Assembly: GCF_020907985.1 (NCBI RefSeq)
Contig: NZ_JAJJPA010000010.1
Span: 104,021 to 168,020 of the forward strand
Origin: Kitasatospora humi
Lineage (GTDB): Bacteria > Actinomycetota > Actinomycetes > Streptomycetales > Streptomycetaceae
Length of the DNA: 64,000 bases
Reading direction: 5' to 3'
Made by a program: the position numbers and the translations under genes. Under the pieces are notes generated by a model, which saw only the letters and a program-made list of their open reading frames with translations, did not search any database and was not told where the DNA came from. This document shows positions 26,195-34,189 of the stretch, in pieces (the first letter of the stretch is position 1; the number at the start of each line of letters is the position of its first letter).

Positions 26195-28966
26195 GTGACC
26201 GGCACCCAGTACGACGACAACGACGTGCCGCCGCCCCCGGAGGACGACTGGGCCGGCCTGGACGACTTCCCCACCGACACCCCCAGCGACCGCCTCCCGG
26301 CCGCCCGCCGCCAGGGCGACGGCGAGTTCCGCAAGAACGGCGAGTTCCGCAAGGGTGACTTCCGCAAGGGTGACTTCCGCAAGCGGGACGGTGACGGCGA
26401 CCGGGACGGCCACGGCGGTGCCGAGGGCTTCGAGCGGGTCCCGCCGCAGGACATCCCGGCCGAGCAGTCCGTGCTCGGCGGCATGATGCTGTCCAAGGAC
26501 GCCATCGCCGACGTGGTCGAGGTCCTCAAGCCGATCGACTACTACCGCCCGGCCCACGAGCTGATCCACAGCGCGATCCTCGACCTCTACGCCCGCGGCG
26601 AGCCGGCCGACCCGATCACCGTCGCCAGCGAGCTCACCAAGCGGGGCGAGCTCAGCCGGGTCGGCGGCCCCACCTACCTGCACACCCTGGTCAACTCCGT
26701 CCCCACCGCGGCCAACGCCGAGTACTACGCGGAGATCGTCCACGAGCGCGCGGTGCTGCGCCGCCTGGTCGAGGCCGGCACCCGGATCGCCGGCATGGGC
26801 TACGCGGCCGAGGGCGACGTGGACGAGATCGTCAACGCCGCCCAGGCCGAGATCTACGCCGTCACCGAGCAGCGCACCAACGAGGACTACGCCCCGCTGG
26901 CCGACATCATGGAGGGCGCCCTCGACGAGATCGAGGCCATCGGCTCCCGCCAGGGCCAGATGTCCGGCGTCCCCACCGGCTTCGCCGACCTGGACGCCCT
27001 CACCAACGGCCTGCACCCGGGCCAGATGATCGTCATCGCGGCCCGACCCGCGATGGGTAAGGCCTTGTCCCTCGACACCCCGCTCCCGACGCCGGAGGGG
27101 TGGACGACCATGGGCGATGTGCAGGAGGGTGACTACCTGCTCGACGCCGACGGGAAGCCGACGCGGGTCGTGGCTGCGACCGAGGTCATGACCGGGAGAC
27201 CGTGCTTCGAGGTGGTGTTCGACGACGGCACCTCCGTGATCGCGGACGCGGACCACCAGTGGCTGACCGAAACCCGGGCTTCGCGCCGCTCGGGCCGGTC
27301 CGGTCAGGTCAGGACGACCAAGGAGATCGCTGCGACGCTGTGCTGCGACACGGCCGACCGGCGTCACAACCACTCGGTGCGGAACGCCGCACCGCTCGAC
27401 CTTCCGCACCGGGAGCTCCCCGTGCCGCCGTACACACTGGGCGCTTGGCTGGGCGACGGGCACAGCGACGCTGCGCGGATCACCTCGGCCGACCCCGAGG
27501 TGATCCGCGGCATCGCCGAGGACGGGTTCGAGCTGCGCCAGGTGGGGACGTCGCTGACGTACGCGGTCCGGTTCTCGGTGCAGGAGCCGCAGACCTTCGA
27601 GCGGACCTGTGTCGTCTGCAGCAAGGCTTTCGTCCCCGAGCTCGCCCACGTGCGCAGCTGCGGGCGGTCCTGTGGCGGCAAGGCCCGCGTCGTCTCGGCA
27701 CCAGCGGCTCCCACGACCTGCGTGGACTGCGGCAGCGAGTGCTCCTCGCCGTTCTCCGAGCCCCGTTGCGACAGCTGCACCAGGAGGCACGGGAGCCTCC
27801 TGGCGGTGCTGCGTGACCTGGGCGTGCTCGGGAACAAACACATCCCGGCGGAGTACCTGCGTGGATCGGTCGCTCAGCGCAGGGCGCTCCTGGCGGGGCT
27901 CCTCGACACCGACGGGACGGTCACGGGAACAGGATCGGTGCAGTTCGTAGTGACGAAGCGAGCTCTGGCGGAGGACTTCCGAGAGCTGATCGTCGGGCTG
28001 GGCTACCGCTGCGGCTTCTCCACCAAGCGGGTCGCCGGGCGCTCCGCGGAGTCGTCGACGGCGTACATCATCACGTTCACGCCGACCGACGAGGTGTTCA
28101 GGCTGGAGCGGAAGCGGTCAGTGCACGCGGCACGCCGCCGAGCGGCCACAGCGCGGCTCAAGCAGCGATTCATCGTCGCGGCTCGCGAGGTCGACAGCGT
28201 CCCGGTCCGCTGTGTCCAGGTCGACAATCCGGATCACCTGTATCTCGCCACCCGGTCGATGGTTCCCACACACAACTCCACCCTGGCCCTGGACTTCTCC
28301 CGGGCCTGCTCGATCACCAACGGCCTGCCCAGCGTGATCTTCTCCCTCGAAATGGGGCGCAACGAGATCGCGATGCGTCTGCTGTCGGCCGAGGCGCGGG
28401 TGGCGCTGCACCACATGCGGTCGGGCAACATGACCGACGACGACTGGACCAGAGTGGCGCGGCGGATGCCGGACGTGACGGCGGCGCCGCTGTACATCGA
28501 CGACTCGCCGAACCTGTCGATGATGGAGATCCGGGCCAAGTGCCGCCGCCTCAAGCAGCGCAACGACCTCAAGCTGGTGGTCATCGACTACCTGCAGCTG
28601 ATGCAGTCCGGCGGCTCGCGGCGGGCCGAGAGCCGTCAGCAGGAGGTCTCGGACATGTCCCGTAACCTCAAGCTGCTGGCCAAGGAGCTGGAGGTCCCGG
28701 TGATCGCGCTCTCCCAGCTGAACCGTGGCCCCGAGCAGCGCACCGACAAGAAGCCGATGGTCTCGGACCTGCGTGAGTCGGGCTCCATCGAGCAGGACGC
28801 CGACATGGTCATCCTGCTGCACCGCGAGGACGCCTACGAGAAGGAGTCGCCGCGCGCCGGTGAGGCCGACCTGATCGTCGCCAAGCACCGTAACGGTCCG
28901 ACGGCCACCATCACGGTGGCGTTCCAGGGCCACTACTCGCGCTTCGTGGACATGACCCGGGACTGA
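26195..28966 (+). CDS. dnaB: Replicative DNA helicase DnaB, intein-containing precursor
   Basis: 923 codons, of which 518 are helicase. DnaB unwinds DNA at the fork as a hexamer. Residues 1-75 are a charged extension with GEFRK/GDFRK repeats. The N-terminal domain starts at about 77 (EQSVLGGMMLSKDAIADVVE). The ATPase domain starts GVPTGFADLDALTNGLHPGQ and continues IAARPAMGK, where an intein interrupts the Walker A motif before STLALDFSRA. Walker B is LKLVVIDYLQLM and the arginine-finger region is ESGSIEQDADMVILLHRED. The helicase is active only after protein splicing restores GKST. The GTG at 26195 has GGGGA 8 nt upstream. It follows the MATE gene divergently, with DnaA boxes between. Confidence 0.97.
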   Translation: MTGTQYDDNDVPPPPEDDWAGLDDFPTDTPSDRLPAARRQGDGEFRKNGEFRKGDFRKGDFRKRDGDGDRDGHGGAEGFERVPPQDIPAEQSVLGGMMLSKDAIADVVEVLKPIDYYRPAHELIHSAILDLYARGEPADPITVASELTKRGELSRVGGPTYLHTLVNSVPTAANAEYYAEIVHERAVLRRLVEAGTRIAGMGYAAEGDVDEIVNAAQAEIYAVTEQRTNEDYAPLADIMEGALDEIEAIGSRQGQMSGVPTGFADLDALTNGLHPGQMIVIAARPAMGKALSLDTPLPTPEGWTTMGDVQEGDYLLDADGKPTRVVAATEVMTGRPCFEVVFDDGTSVIADADHQWLTETRASRRSGRSGQVRTTKEIAATLCCDTADRRHNHSVRNAAPLDLPHRELPVPPYTLGAWLGDGHSDAARITSADPEVIRGIAEDGFELRQVGTSLTYAVRFSVQEPQTFERTCVVCSKAFVPELAHVRSCGRSCGGKARVVSAPAAPTTCVDCGSECSSPFSEPRCDSCTRRHGSLLAVLRDLGVLGNKHIPAEYLRGSVAQRRALLAGLLDTDGTVTGTGSVQFVVTKRALAEDFRELIVGLGYRCGFSTKRVAGRSAESSTAYIITFTPTDEVFRLERKRSVHAARRRAATARLKQRFIVAAREVDSVPVRCVQVDNPDHLYLATRSMVPTHNSTLALDFSRACSITNGLPSVIFSLEMGRNEIAMRLLSAEARVALHHMRSGNMTDDDWTRVARRMPDVTAAPLYIDDSPNLSMMEIRAKCRRLKQRNDLKLVVIDYLQLMQSGGSRRAESRQQEVSDMSRNLKLLAKELEVPVIALSQLNRGPEQRTDKKPMVSDLRESGSIEQDADMVILLHREDAYEKESPRAGEADLIVAKHRNGPTATITVAFQGHYSRFVDMTRD
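26321..26383 (+). repeat. Tandem GEFRK/GDFRK repeats in DnaB N-terminus
   Basis: Four units of 15-18 bp encoding GEFRKN, GEFRK, GDFRK, GDFRK; the last two are identical at DNA level. Just before the folded N-terminal domain. Confidence 0.85.
27062..28276 (+). mobile_element. Class 3 intein with LAGLIDADG homing endonuclease in DnaB
   Basis: A 405-residue in-frame insert (precursor residues 290-694) between Lys and Ser of the Walker A motif. It begins with Ala (ALSLDTPLPTPEGW) and ends MVPTHN, followed by Ser. Lacking a nucleophile at position 1, it has the class 3 WCT set: Trp67 in block B (ADADHQW), Cys384 in block F (VRCVQVDNPDHLYL) and Thr403 in block G (PTHN), plus block B His65 and terminal Asn405. 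Residues about 112-350 are a homing endonuclease with both LAGLIDADG motifs (LGAWLGDGH, Asp132; LAGLLDTDG, Asp284). Between them are two cysteine clusters (C183, C186, C200, C204 and C220, C223, C236, C239). All motifs are intact, so splicing and homing are both plausible. Codon choice is visibly less G/C-third-position biased than in the flanking helicase. Confidence 0.95.
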
Positions 28967-28997
28967 CGGCCACTCAGTCGGGCGAGATGATCACGGC

Positions 28998-29666
28998 ATG
29001 ACCGAGATCATTCTGATGGCCGACCCGAGGGTCGCGGCGGTGCCCGTCCGGGAGTGCGGCGAGCGGCTGGTGGACGTGCGGCGGGACGGCCGGGTGCGGG
29101 TGGACGAGCGCAAGTGGCATGACTCCGAGGGGGCGTTCGGGTGGCTGCGCGACGGGGTGCTGGCGCGGCTGTGCCGGGCCCAGGAGCAACTGCCGGACGG
29201 GATACGGCTGCTGTTCGTCGAGGGGTACCGCCCGCCGGCCCTGCAGCGGCGGTACTACGAGGAGTACGCGGCGCGGTTGCGGGCCGAGCGGCCCGACTGG
29301 TCCGCCGAGCAGGTGCGGGAGGCGGCCAGCCGGTACGTCTCGCCGCCCGAGATCGCGCCGCACAGCGCCGGTGCGGCCGTCGACCTGACGCTGGCGGACG
29401 CCGACGGCCGTGAACTCGACCTGGGCACCCGGATGAACGCGACTCCCGAGGAGAGCGCCGGCGCCTGCTACACGGCGGCCGGGAACATCAGCGCCCAGGC
29501 GCGCGCCAACCGGGAGGTCCTGGGCGGCGCATTGACCGCCGCCGGGCTGGTCAACTACCCGACGGAGTGGTGGCACTGGTCGTACGGCGACCGCTACTGG
29601 GCCCTGCGGACCGGCGCGTCGGCCGCCCTCTACGGGCCCAAGGATCTGGACCCGGCTAGGAGTTGA
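28998..29666 (+). CDS. D-alanyl-D-alanine dipeptidase, VanX/M15D family
   Basis: 222 residues. A zinc peptidase that hydrolyses D-Ala-D-Ala. Zinc ligands are His122 and Asp129 in PHSAGAAVDLTL and His193 in EWWHW, with the catalytic Glu190; the substrate-region segment VEGYRPPALQRRYYEEY is present. No signal peptide, so cytoplasmic like VanX. No vanHA genes are nearby, so a role in wall turnover rather than glycopeptide resistance is the safer reading. It starts 31 bp after dnaB. Confidence 0.88.
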   Translation: MTEIILMADPRVAAVPVRECGERLVDVRRDGRVRVDERKWHDSEGAFGWLRDGVLARLCRAQEQLPDGIRLLFVEGYRPPALQRRYYEEYAARLRAERPDWSAEQVREAASRYVSPPEIAPHSAGAAVDLTLADADGRELDLGTRMNATPEESAGACYTAAGNISAQARANREVLGGALTAAGLVNYPTEWWHWSYGDRYWALRTGASAALYGPKDLDPARS

Positions 29667-29782
29667 GCGCCGGCGGGTCGAGCGCCGGGAGGAGGCCGGC
29701 CACCAGGTCGGCGGCGGGCGGGACGTCACCGTGCGCGCAGGACCTCGGCGGCGGCGTCCAGGATCCGCTCTCGGGTGCTCAA
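29656..29782 (-). pseudogene. Remnant of a TetR-family regulator gene
   Basis: TTG at 29782 with GGAAGAGGG upstream opens STRERILDAAAEVLRAR, the normal beginning of a TetR helix-turn-helix, but meets TGA after 18 codons (29726-29728). From 29730, in another frame, GDVPPAADLVAGLLPALDPP and a TAG at 29656-29658 look like a TetR C-terminus. The middle, about 150 residues, is missing. Best read as a decayed gene with an internal deletion. Confidence 0.6.
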
Positions 29783-29893
29783 GCGCCCTCTTCCTGACGG
29801 GTGAGTGAATGCTTACCACTGTAGGGAGGCGGCTGCGGGGAGTCGGGGAAAAGCATTCGCCGCGGCCGTGACTCCGTCCGTATGGTCGCGGGC

Positions 29894-30259
29894 ATGGTGA
29901 ACGCGACGGGGAGTGCGCTGCGGGAGCGGCTGCGGGCCGGGCTGACCGAGGCGATGCGGGGGCGGGACCGGGCGACGGCCGGGGTGCTGCGGGTGGCCCT
30001 CGGTGTACTGCAGAACGCCGAGGCGGTGGAGCGGGACGCGGACGCCGATCGGAACCTGGCGATCGGCCGGATCCCGGTCGGCGCCGGTGCGGCGGAGGCG
30101 CCGCGCCGCCAGCTGACCGAGGCCGAGGACATCGCGCTGCTGGCGGCCGAGGTGGCCGAGCGGGAGGCCGCCGCCGAGCAGTACGAACAGGCCGGGCAGT
30201 CCACCCGGGCCGAGCAACTGCGCGTCGAGGCCCGGGTGTTGGCCGCCTATCTGGACTGA
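29894..30259 (+). CDS. GatB/YqeY-domain protein
   Basis: 121 residues with the YqeY helical fold: LRERLRAGLTEAMRGRDRAT, then GVLRVALGVLQNAEAV, and ending RAEQLRVEARVLAAYLD. It resembles the GatB tail domain and may bind tRNA or ribosome-associated factors; the role is not established. TATGGT ends 7 nt before the ATG and no ribosome site is present, so the transcript may be leaderless. Confidence 0.82.
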   Translation: MVNATGSALRERLRAGLTEAMRGRDRATAGVLRVALGVLQNAEAVERDADADRNLAIGRIPVGAGAAEAPRRQLTEAEDIALLAAEVAEREAAAEQYEQAGQSTRAEQLRVEARVLAAYLD

Positions 30260-30266
30260 GGCCGGG

Positions 30267-30974
30267 TCAGGCCCAGTCCAGCTCCGGGGTGGCCGCGCGC
30301 AGCAGGTCGGCGGCTCCGGTGGTGACCGGGGTGCCGTGCGGCGGGCAGAGGACCTTGGGGGCCAGTGCGGCCAGCCGGTGGAACGAGGCGATGGCCTGCG
30401 CCCGGTCGACGTTGAACGGTCCGAGGTGGGCCTCGCCGGGGCCGGTGCCGATGAGGTCGCCGGGGAAGAGCACACCGCTGTCGGGCAGGTGGAGGGCGAT
30501 GGCGCCGAAGGTGTGCCCGGGCACGTGGAGCACCCGGACGGGCTCGCCCCAGCCGGCCAGCTGGTCGCCGTCCGCCAGTGTTCGGTCCACCGGCAGGTGG
30601 CGCGGCGCGGCGGTGAGGCCCGCGGTGACCTTCTGGTGGAGCTCCGCCTCGGCGGGGCTGAGCTCCGGCACCGGCTCGGGCTCCTCGCCGCTGATCACCG
30701 GGGCGTCGACAGCACCGGCCAGCACCTCTGCGCCGGTGGCCGCGACCAGCTCCGCGGCCGAGCCCATGTGGTCGAAGTGCGAGTGGGTGAGGACGATCTG
30801 GCGCAGGTCCGCGGGCCGGCCGCCGAGTTCGTGCAGGGCGGCCAGGACGGCCGGCGCGGTGCCGGGGACGCCGGTGTCGACGACCGCGAAACCGTCCTCC
30901 CGGCGCACCAGGTGGACGTGGCCGACCGGGAGCGGGAGCTGCCAGACGGTGGGGGTGAGCTGGATGAGGTCCAT
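30267..30974 (-). CDS. Metallo-beta-lactamase-fold hydrolase
   Basis: 235 residues, glyoxalase-II-like. Metal ligands in LTHSHFDHMG, HVPGHTFGAIALH, FPGDLIGTGPG and PPHGTPVTTG. It hydrolyses an unknown ester or thioester in the cytoplasm. TACCGT lies 7 nt before the ATG, suggesting a leaderless mRNA, and a 15-bp inverted repeat overlaps the expected -35. It converges on the YqeY gene (8-bp gap). Confidence 0.88.
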   Translation of the reverse strand: MDLIQLTPTVWQLPLPVGHVHLVRREDGFAVVDTGVPGTAPAVLAALHELGGRPADLRQIVLTHSHFDHMGSAAELVAATGAEVLAGAVDAPVISGEEPEPVPELSPAEAELHQKVTAGLTAAPRHLPVDRTLADGDQLAGWGEPVRVLHVPGHTFGAIALHLPDSGVLFPGDLIGTGPGEAHLGPFNVDRAQAIASFHRLAALAPKVLCPPHGTPVTTGAADLLRAATPELDWA

Positions 30975-30995
30975 GGAACCGACGGTAAGGACGAA

Positions 30996-31010
30996 CTGAC
31001 GTATAGTCAG
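30996..31010. promoter_or_regulatory. Operator-like inverted repeat upstream of the MBL gene
   Basis: CTGACGTATAGTCAG, arms CTGAC/GTCAG, 22 bp before the MBL start on the minus strand. A related site lies at 36584-36598. Confidence 0.5.
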
Positions 31011-31074
31011 CCAGGTTCGGCCGCCGGTGGACCGGCTTCTCCCTGGGCGAACGGCGAGTCGGGACGCCGACCGG

Positions 31075-31398
31075 TCAGTGCTTCAGTGAGTCGGCGCCCC
31101 GGTAGCCCTCCGGGACGCCGCCGACCAGCAGCACGTCGCCCACCGAGTTGTCGGTGCGCAGCGGCAGGATCTCCCGGTACTCGGGGGAGTCGTACCAGGC
31201 CCGCGCCCGCTCCAGGTCGGGGAACTCGATGATGATCAGGTCACCCTCCCAGTGGCCTTCTCGCAGGTCGATCGGGTTCCCGTGGACGATGAACCGGCCG
31301 CCGAACTCCTCCAGGGTGGCGTCGATCCTCTCCAGGTACTCGATGATCTGCGGGCCGAAGTCGACCGAGTGCAGGTTGCCGAGGGCGTACGCGGTCAT
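31075..31398 (-). CDS. DUF1330-family protein
   Basis: 107 residues with a ferredoxin-like dimeric alpha-beta barrel: MTAYALGNLHSVDFGPQIIE, GGRFIVHGNPIDLREGHWEG, IIIEFPDLERARAWYDSPEY. Molecular role unknown. GGAGG sits 5 nt before the ATG. It lies upstream of the MBL gene with a 100-bp gap. Confidence 0.9.
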   Translation of the reverse strand: MTAYALGNLHSVDFGPQIIEYLERIDATLEEFGGRFIVHGNPIDLREGHWEGDLIIIEFPDLERARAWYDSPEYREILPLRTDNSVGDVLLVGGVPEGYRGADSLKH

Positions 31399-31519
31399 GG
31401 TGTCCTCCGTCTGGGATCCGTGGTTTCGCTGCGGTGGTCACGACGGTAGGCGGTGGGGGCCGGACCTGAATCAGTCGTGCATAGGTAGTCGTGCACGGGC
31501 GACTGGCTAGCCTGACCCG

Positions 31520-32770
31520 ATGACGGAAATCGAGCTGGTGGTCTTCGACTGCGACGGTGTGCTGGTGGACACGGAGCCGATCGCGGTGCGCGCGCACGTG
31601 GTGGCGGGGGCGGAGCTGGGCTGGCCGCTGACCGGCGAAGAGGTGGTGGAGCGGTTCGTCGGCCGGTCGAGCGCCTCGATCGGCGAGCAGGTGGCCGAGC
31701 GGCTCGGCGCGCAGGCGGTGGTTCCGTGGCAGTGCCGCTTCGAGGAGCTGCACCGGGAGGCGGTGGAGACCGAGTTGGCCGTGGTGCCCGGCATCCGGGA
31801 CGCGTTGGCCGAGCTGCGGCTGCCGAGCTGTGTGGCGTCCAGCGGCAGCCACGAGAAGATGCGGCACACGCTGGGTCGGACCGGCCTGTACGACTGGTTC
31901 GACGGTCGGATATTCAGCGCCAGTGAGGTGCCGCGCGGCAAGCCCGCCCCGGACCTGTTCCTGCACGCGGCCCGGCGGATGGGTGTGCGGGCCGAAGCGT
32001 GCGTGGTGGTGGAGGACAGCAAGTACGGCGTGCGGGCGGCGCGGGCGGCCGGGATGCGGGTGCTCGGCTACGCGGGCGGGCTGACCCCGGCCGACTGGCT
32101 GGCCGCGGAGGGCGCGCAGGTCTTCACCGACATGGGAGAGCTTCCGGTGCTGCTGGAGGAGCTGGGCGGCGCGGGCCAGCGGGCGACCGCCGGCACCGCG
32201 GGGTACGCGGCGGCGGCCGGGCAGCTGCTGGAGCAGTACGAGGGCGTCAGCTTCGAGCAGGTGCACCAGCGGGTGCTGCCGCTGCTGCCGCCGGCCCCGG
32301 CGCGGGTGCTCGACCTGGGCGCGGGGACGGGGCGGGACGCGGCGGCGCTGGCCGGGCGCGGCTACCGGGTGACCGCCGCCGAACCGGTGGCCGAACTGCG
32401 CGAACTCGGGCGGCGGCGCCACGCGGGCGTCGACATCGAGTGGGTGGCCGGGGCACTGCCGCTGCTGCCGGGTGTCTCCGGACCGTTCGACCTGGTCATG
32501 GGGACGGCGGTGTGGATGCACCTCTCCCCGGCGGAGCGGGCCGGGGCGTTCGCGCGGGTGCTGGAGCTGCTGGCGCCCGGCGGCACGCTGCTGTTGACGG
32601 TGCGGCACGGTCCGGTGCCGGCCGGCCGGCGGATGTTCGAGGTGCCGGACGCCGAGCTGCTCGGCCAGGCGGGCGCCGCCGGGCTGCGCCTGGTGCACCG
32701 GGACGAGCGCGGTGACCTGCACGGGCGGTCGGACGTGCGGTGGAGCGAGTTCGGGTTCGTCCGGGACTGA
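31520..32770 (+). CDS. HAD phosphatase-SAM methyltransferase fusion
   Basis: 416 residues in two enzyme domains. Residues 1-215 are a subclass-IA HAD phosphatase: VVFDCDGVLVDTEP (Asp10, Asp12), CVASSGSHEKM, RGKPAPDLFL and VVVEDSKYG. Residues about 235-416 are a class I methyltransferase: motif I VLDLGAGTGRDAAALAGRGY (from 263), then FDLVMGTAVWMHLSPAERA and LELLAPGGTLLLTVRHGP. The junction is continuous with no stop or frame change. Each half has full family length. TAGCCT lies 7 nt before the ATG, suggesting a leaderless mRNA. Substrates unknown. Confidence 0.88.
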   Translation: MTEIELVVFDCDGVLVDTEPIAVRAHVVAGAELGWPLTGEEVVERFVGRSSASIGEQVAERLGAQAVVPWQCRFEELHREAVETELAVVPGIRDALAELRLPSCVASSGSHEKMRHTLGRTGLYDWFDGRIFSASEVPRGKPAPDLFLHAARRMGVRAEACVVVEDSKYGVRAARAAGMRVLGYAGGLTPADWLAAEGAQVFTDMGELPVLLEELGGAGQRATAGTAGYAAAAGQLLEQYEGVSFEQVHQRVLPLLPPAPARVLDLGAGTGRDAAALAGRGYRVTAAEPVAELRELGRRRHAGVDIEWVAGALPLLPGVSGPFDLVMGTAVWMHLSPAERAGAFARVLELLAPGGTLLLTVRHGPVPAGRRMFEVPDAELLGQAGAAGLRLVHRDERGDLHGRSDVRWSEFGFVRD

Positions 32771-32939
32771 CACCGCCACTGACAGGGCGTCAAACGGTTG
32801 GCGCGTCGTCGGCGGGGGATCGGTGGTGGGGGACCTCACACCGCGTCGGCTCACCCGGCCGGGCGCGCCTGCCGGGCGGGGTCACGGCGGGCCTTCCATG
32901 CTGGGGGGCGACCTGCCCGCCGCCGATCAGGGAGCGCCC

Positions 32940-33911
32940 GTGCCGCCGACGTCATCGTCCGAGCCGTCGTCCGAGCCGGACTCCGGGGTGGCGGGCGGGC
33001 CGTCCGGGCTCGCGCCCGGGTCGGCGCCCGCGCGGCCGCCGGGGCCGGTTCCGTCGCACGGCCGGCCGGGCGGACCGGGCGGCCCGCCCGCCACCCCGTC
33101 TCCGGCACCGCCGCTGGAGATCGCCGTCTTCACCGGCCCCGAGTCGGGCTTCTTCACCACCTCCACCCTGATCATCGGCGCTCGAGACGCCATCCTGGTG
33201 GACGCCCAGCCCACCCGGAGCGCGGGCCGCGCGCTCGCCGAGTGGATCGCCGGCAAGGGCCGCAACCTGGTGGCCGTGGTGATCACCCACCCGCACCCCG
33301 ACCACTACTTCGGCGTCGAGGAGGTGCTGCGGCTCTTCCCCCAGGCCCACGTGCTGGCGGCCCCGCCCGTGGTCGGGGAGATCGCCACCCACGTCGAACG
33401 CCACCGCGCCGAGCTGCGGCCGGTCTTCGGCGACGACGTTCCGGAGCACCCGCTGGTGCCGCGTCCGCTGCGTCCGCTGCCGCTGATGCTCGACCGCCAG
33501 CTGATCCGGGTGCTGCTGCTGGGACAGGGCGACTGCGCGCACTCCACCGTGGTGCACGTACCGAGTTCGCGCACCGTGATCGCCGGTGACTTCGCCTTCA
33601 ACGGCACCCACCTGAGGACCGCCGAGACCACCAGTGAGCAGCGGGCCGCCTGGCTGGCCAACCTGAACCGGATCGCCGAACTCCACGCCGAACGGGTGGT
33701 GGCCGGCCACCGGGCCCCGGAGCAGGACGACGACGCGGGCCGGGTGCTCGATTTCACTGGCGGCTACCTGCGGGAGTTCGACCGGCTGCTGGCCGACCAC
33801 CCCGGCGACCCGGAGGCCCTGATCACCGCGATGGGCGAGCGCTACGGGCAGCTCACCCTGCCGCTGTTCCTGACGGAGGGGGCGCGGGCCAACACCGCGA
33901 CGTCCGGCTGA
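32940..33911 (+). CDS. Metallo-beta-lactamase-fold hydrolase with disordered N-terminus
   Basis: 323 residues. The first 60 are Pro/Gly/Ser-rich. The MBL core begins LEIAVFTGPESGFFTTSTLI, has the metal motif VITHPHPDHYFG, then GDCAHSTVVHVPSSRTVIAG DFAF and VVAGHRAPE, and ends in a helical tail (LITAMGERYGQLTLPLFL). It resembles glyoxalase/QuiP-like members; substrate unknown. The GTG at 32940 has GGGAG 5 nt upstream; an ATG at 32898 without a site is the alternative. Confidence 0.82.
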   Translation: MPPTSSSEPSSEPDSGVAGGPSGLAPGSAPARPPGPVPSHGRPGGPGGPPATPSPAPPLEIAVFTGPESGFFTTSTLIIGARDAILVDAQPTRSAGRALAEWIAGKGRNLVAVVITHPHPDHYFGVEEVLRLFPQAHVLAAPPVVGEIATHVERHRAELRPVFGDDVPEHPLVPRPLRPLPLMLDRQLIRVLLLGQGDCAHSTVVHVPSSRTVIAGDFAFNGTHLRTAETTSEQRAAWLANLNRIAELHAERVVAGHRAPEQDDDAGRVLDFTGGYLREFDRLLADHPGDPEALITAMGERYGQLTLPLFLTEGARANTATSG

Positions 33912-33941
33912 ACGCCCCCGGGCTCCCCCGGGCACCGACCC

Positions 33942-34110
33942 GGGTGGCTCACCGGGCGTGGGCGGCGGGTGGCTCGCCGGGCGCCGGCGTGGGCAGCCGG
34001 TCGTGTGCCGGTGCGGGTGGCTCGCGGGGCGTCGGCGCGGGCAGCCGGCTGTGCGCCGGCGCGGTGGCTCACCGGCCGCCGGGTGCCGGGGGGCTCACCG
34101 GCCGCCGGCC
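33942..34110. repeat. Imperfect 48-bp tandem repeats
   Basis: Two full 48-bp units (33967-34014 and 34015-34062), each starting GGGTGGCTCGC, flanked by a truncated unit at 33942-33966 and a diverged one from 34063. They fill the gap between the MBL gene and DUF6457. The period is a multiple of three, and a 76-codon minus-strand frame crosses them, but nothing else suggests coding. Confidence 0.75.
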
Positions 34111-34189
34111 CACCACGTGAGCGAAACGACCCACGCCGCTCACACCCGGGGCGTCACTCCGTCGCCCCGATCGGGCAGCATGGTGCCCC

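Noticed and set aside
28998..29666. Vancomycin resistance locus
   Set aside because: Only a VanX-like dipeptidase is present; no vanHA ligase, dehydrogenase or VanRS.
33842..34072. 76-codon minus-strand frame across the 48-bp repeats
   Set aside because: Repetitive product, no start signal and overlap with the MBL gene end; more likely a consequence of the repeats.
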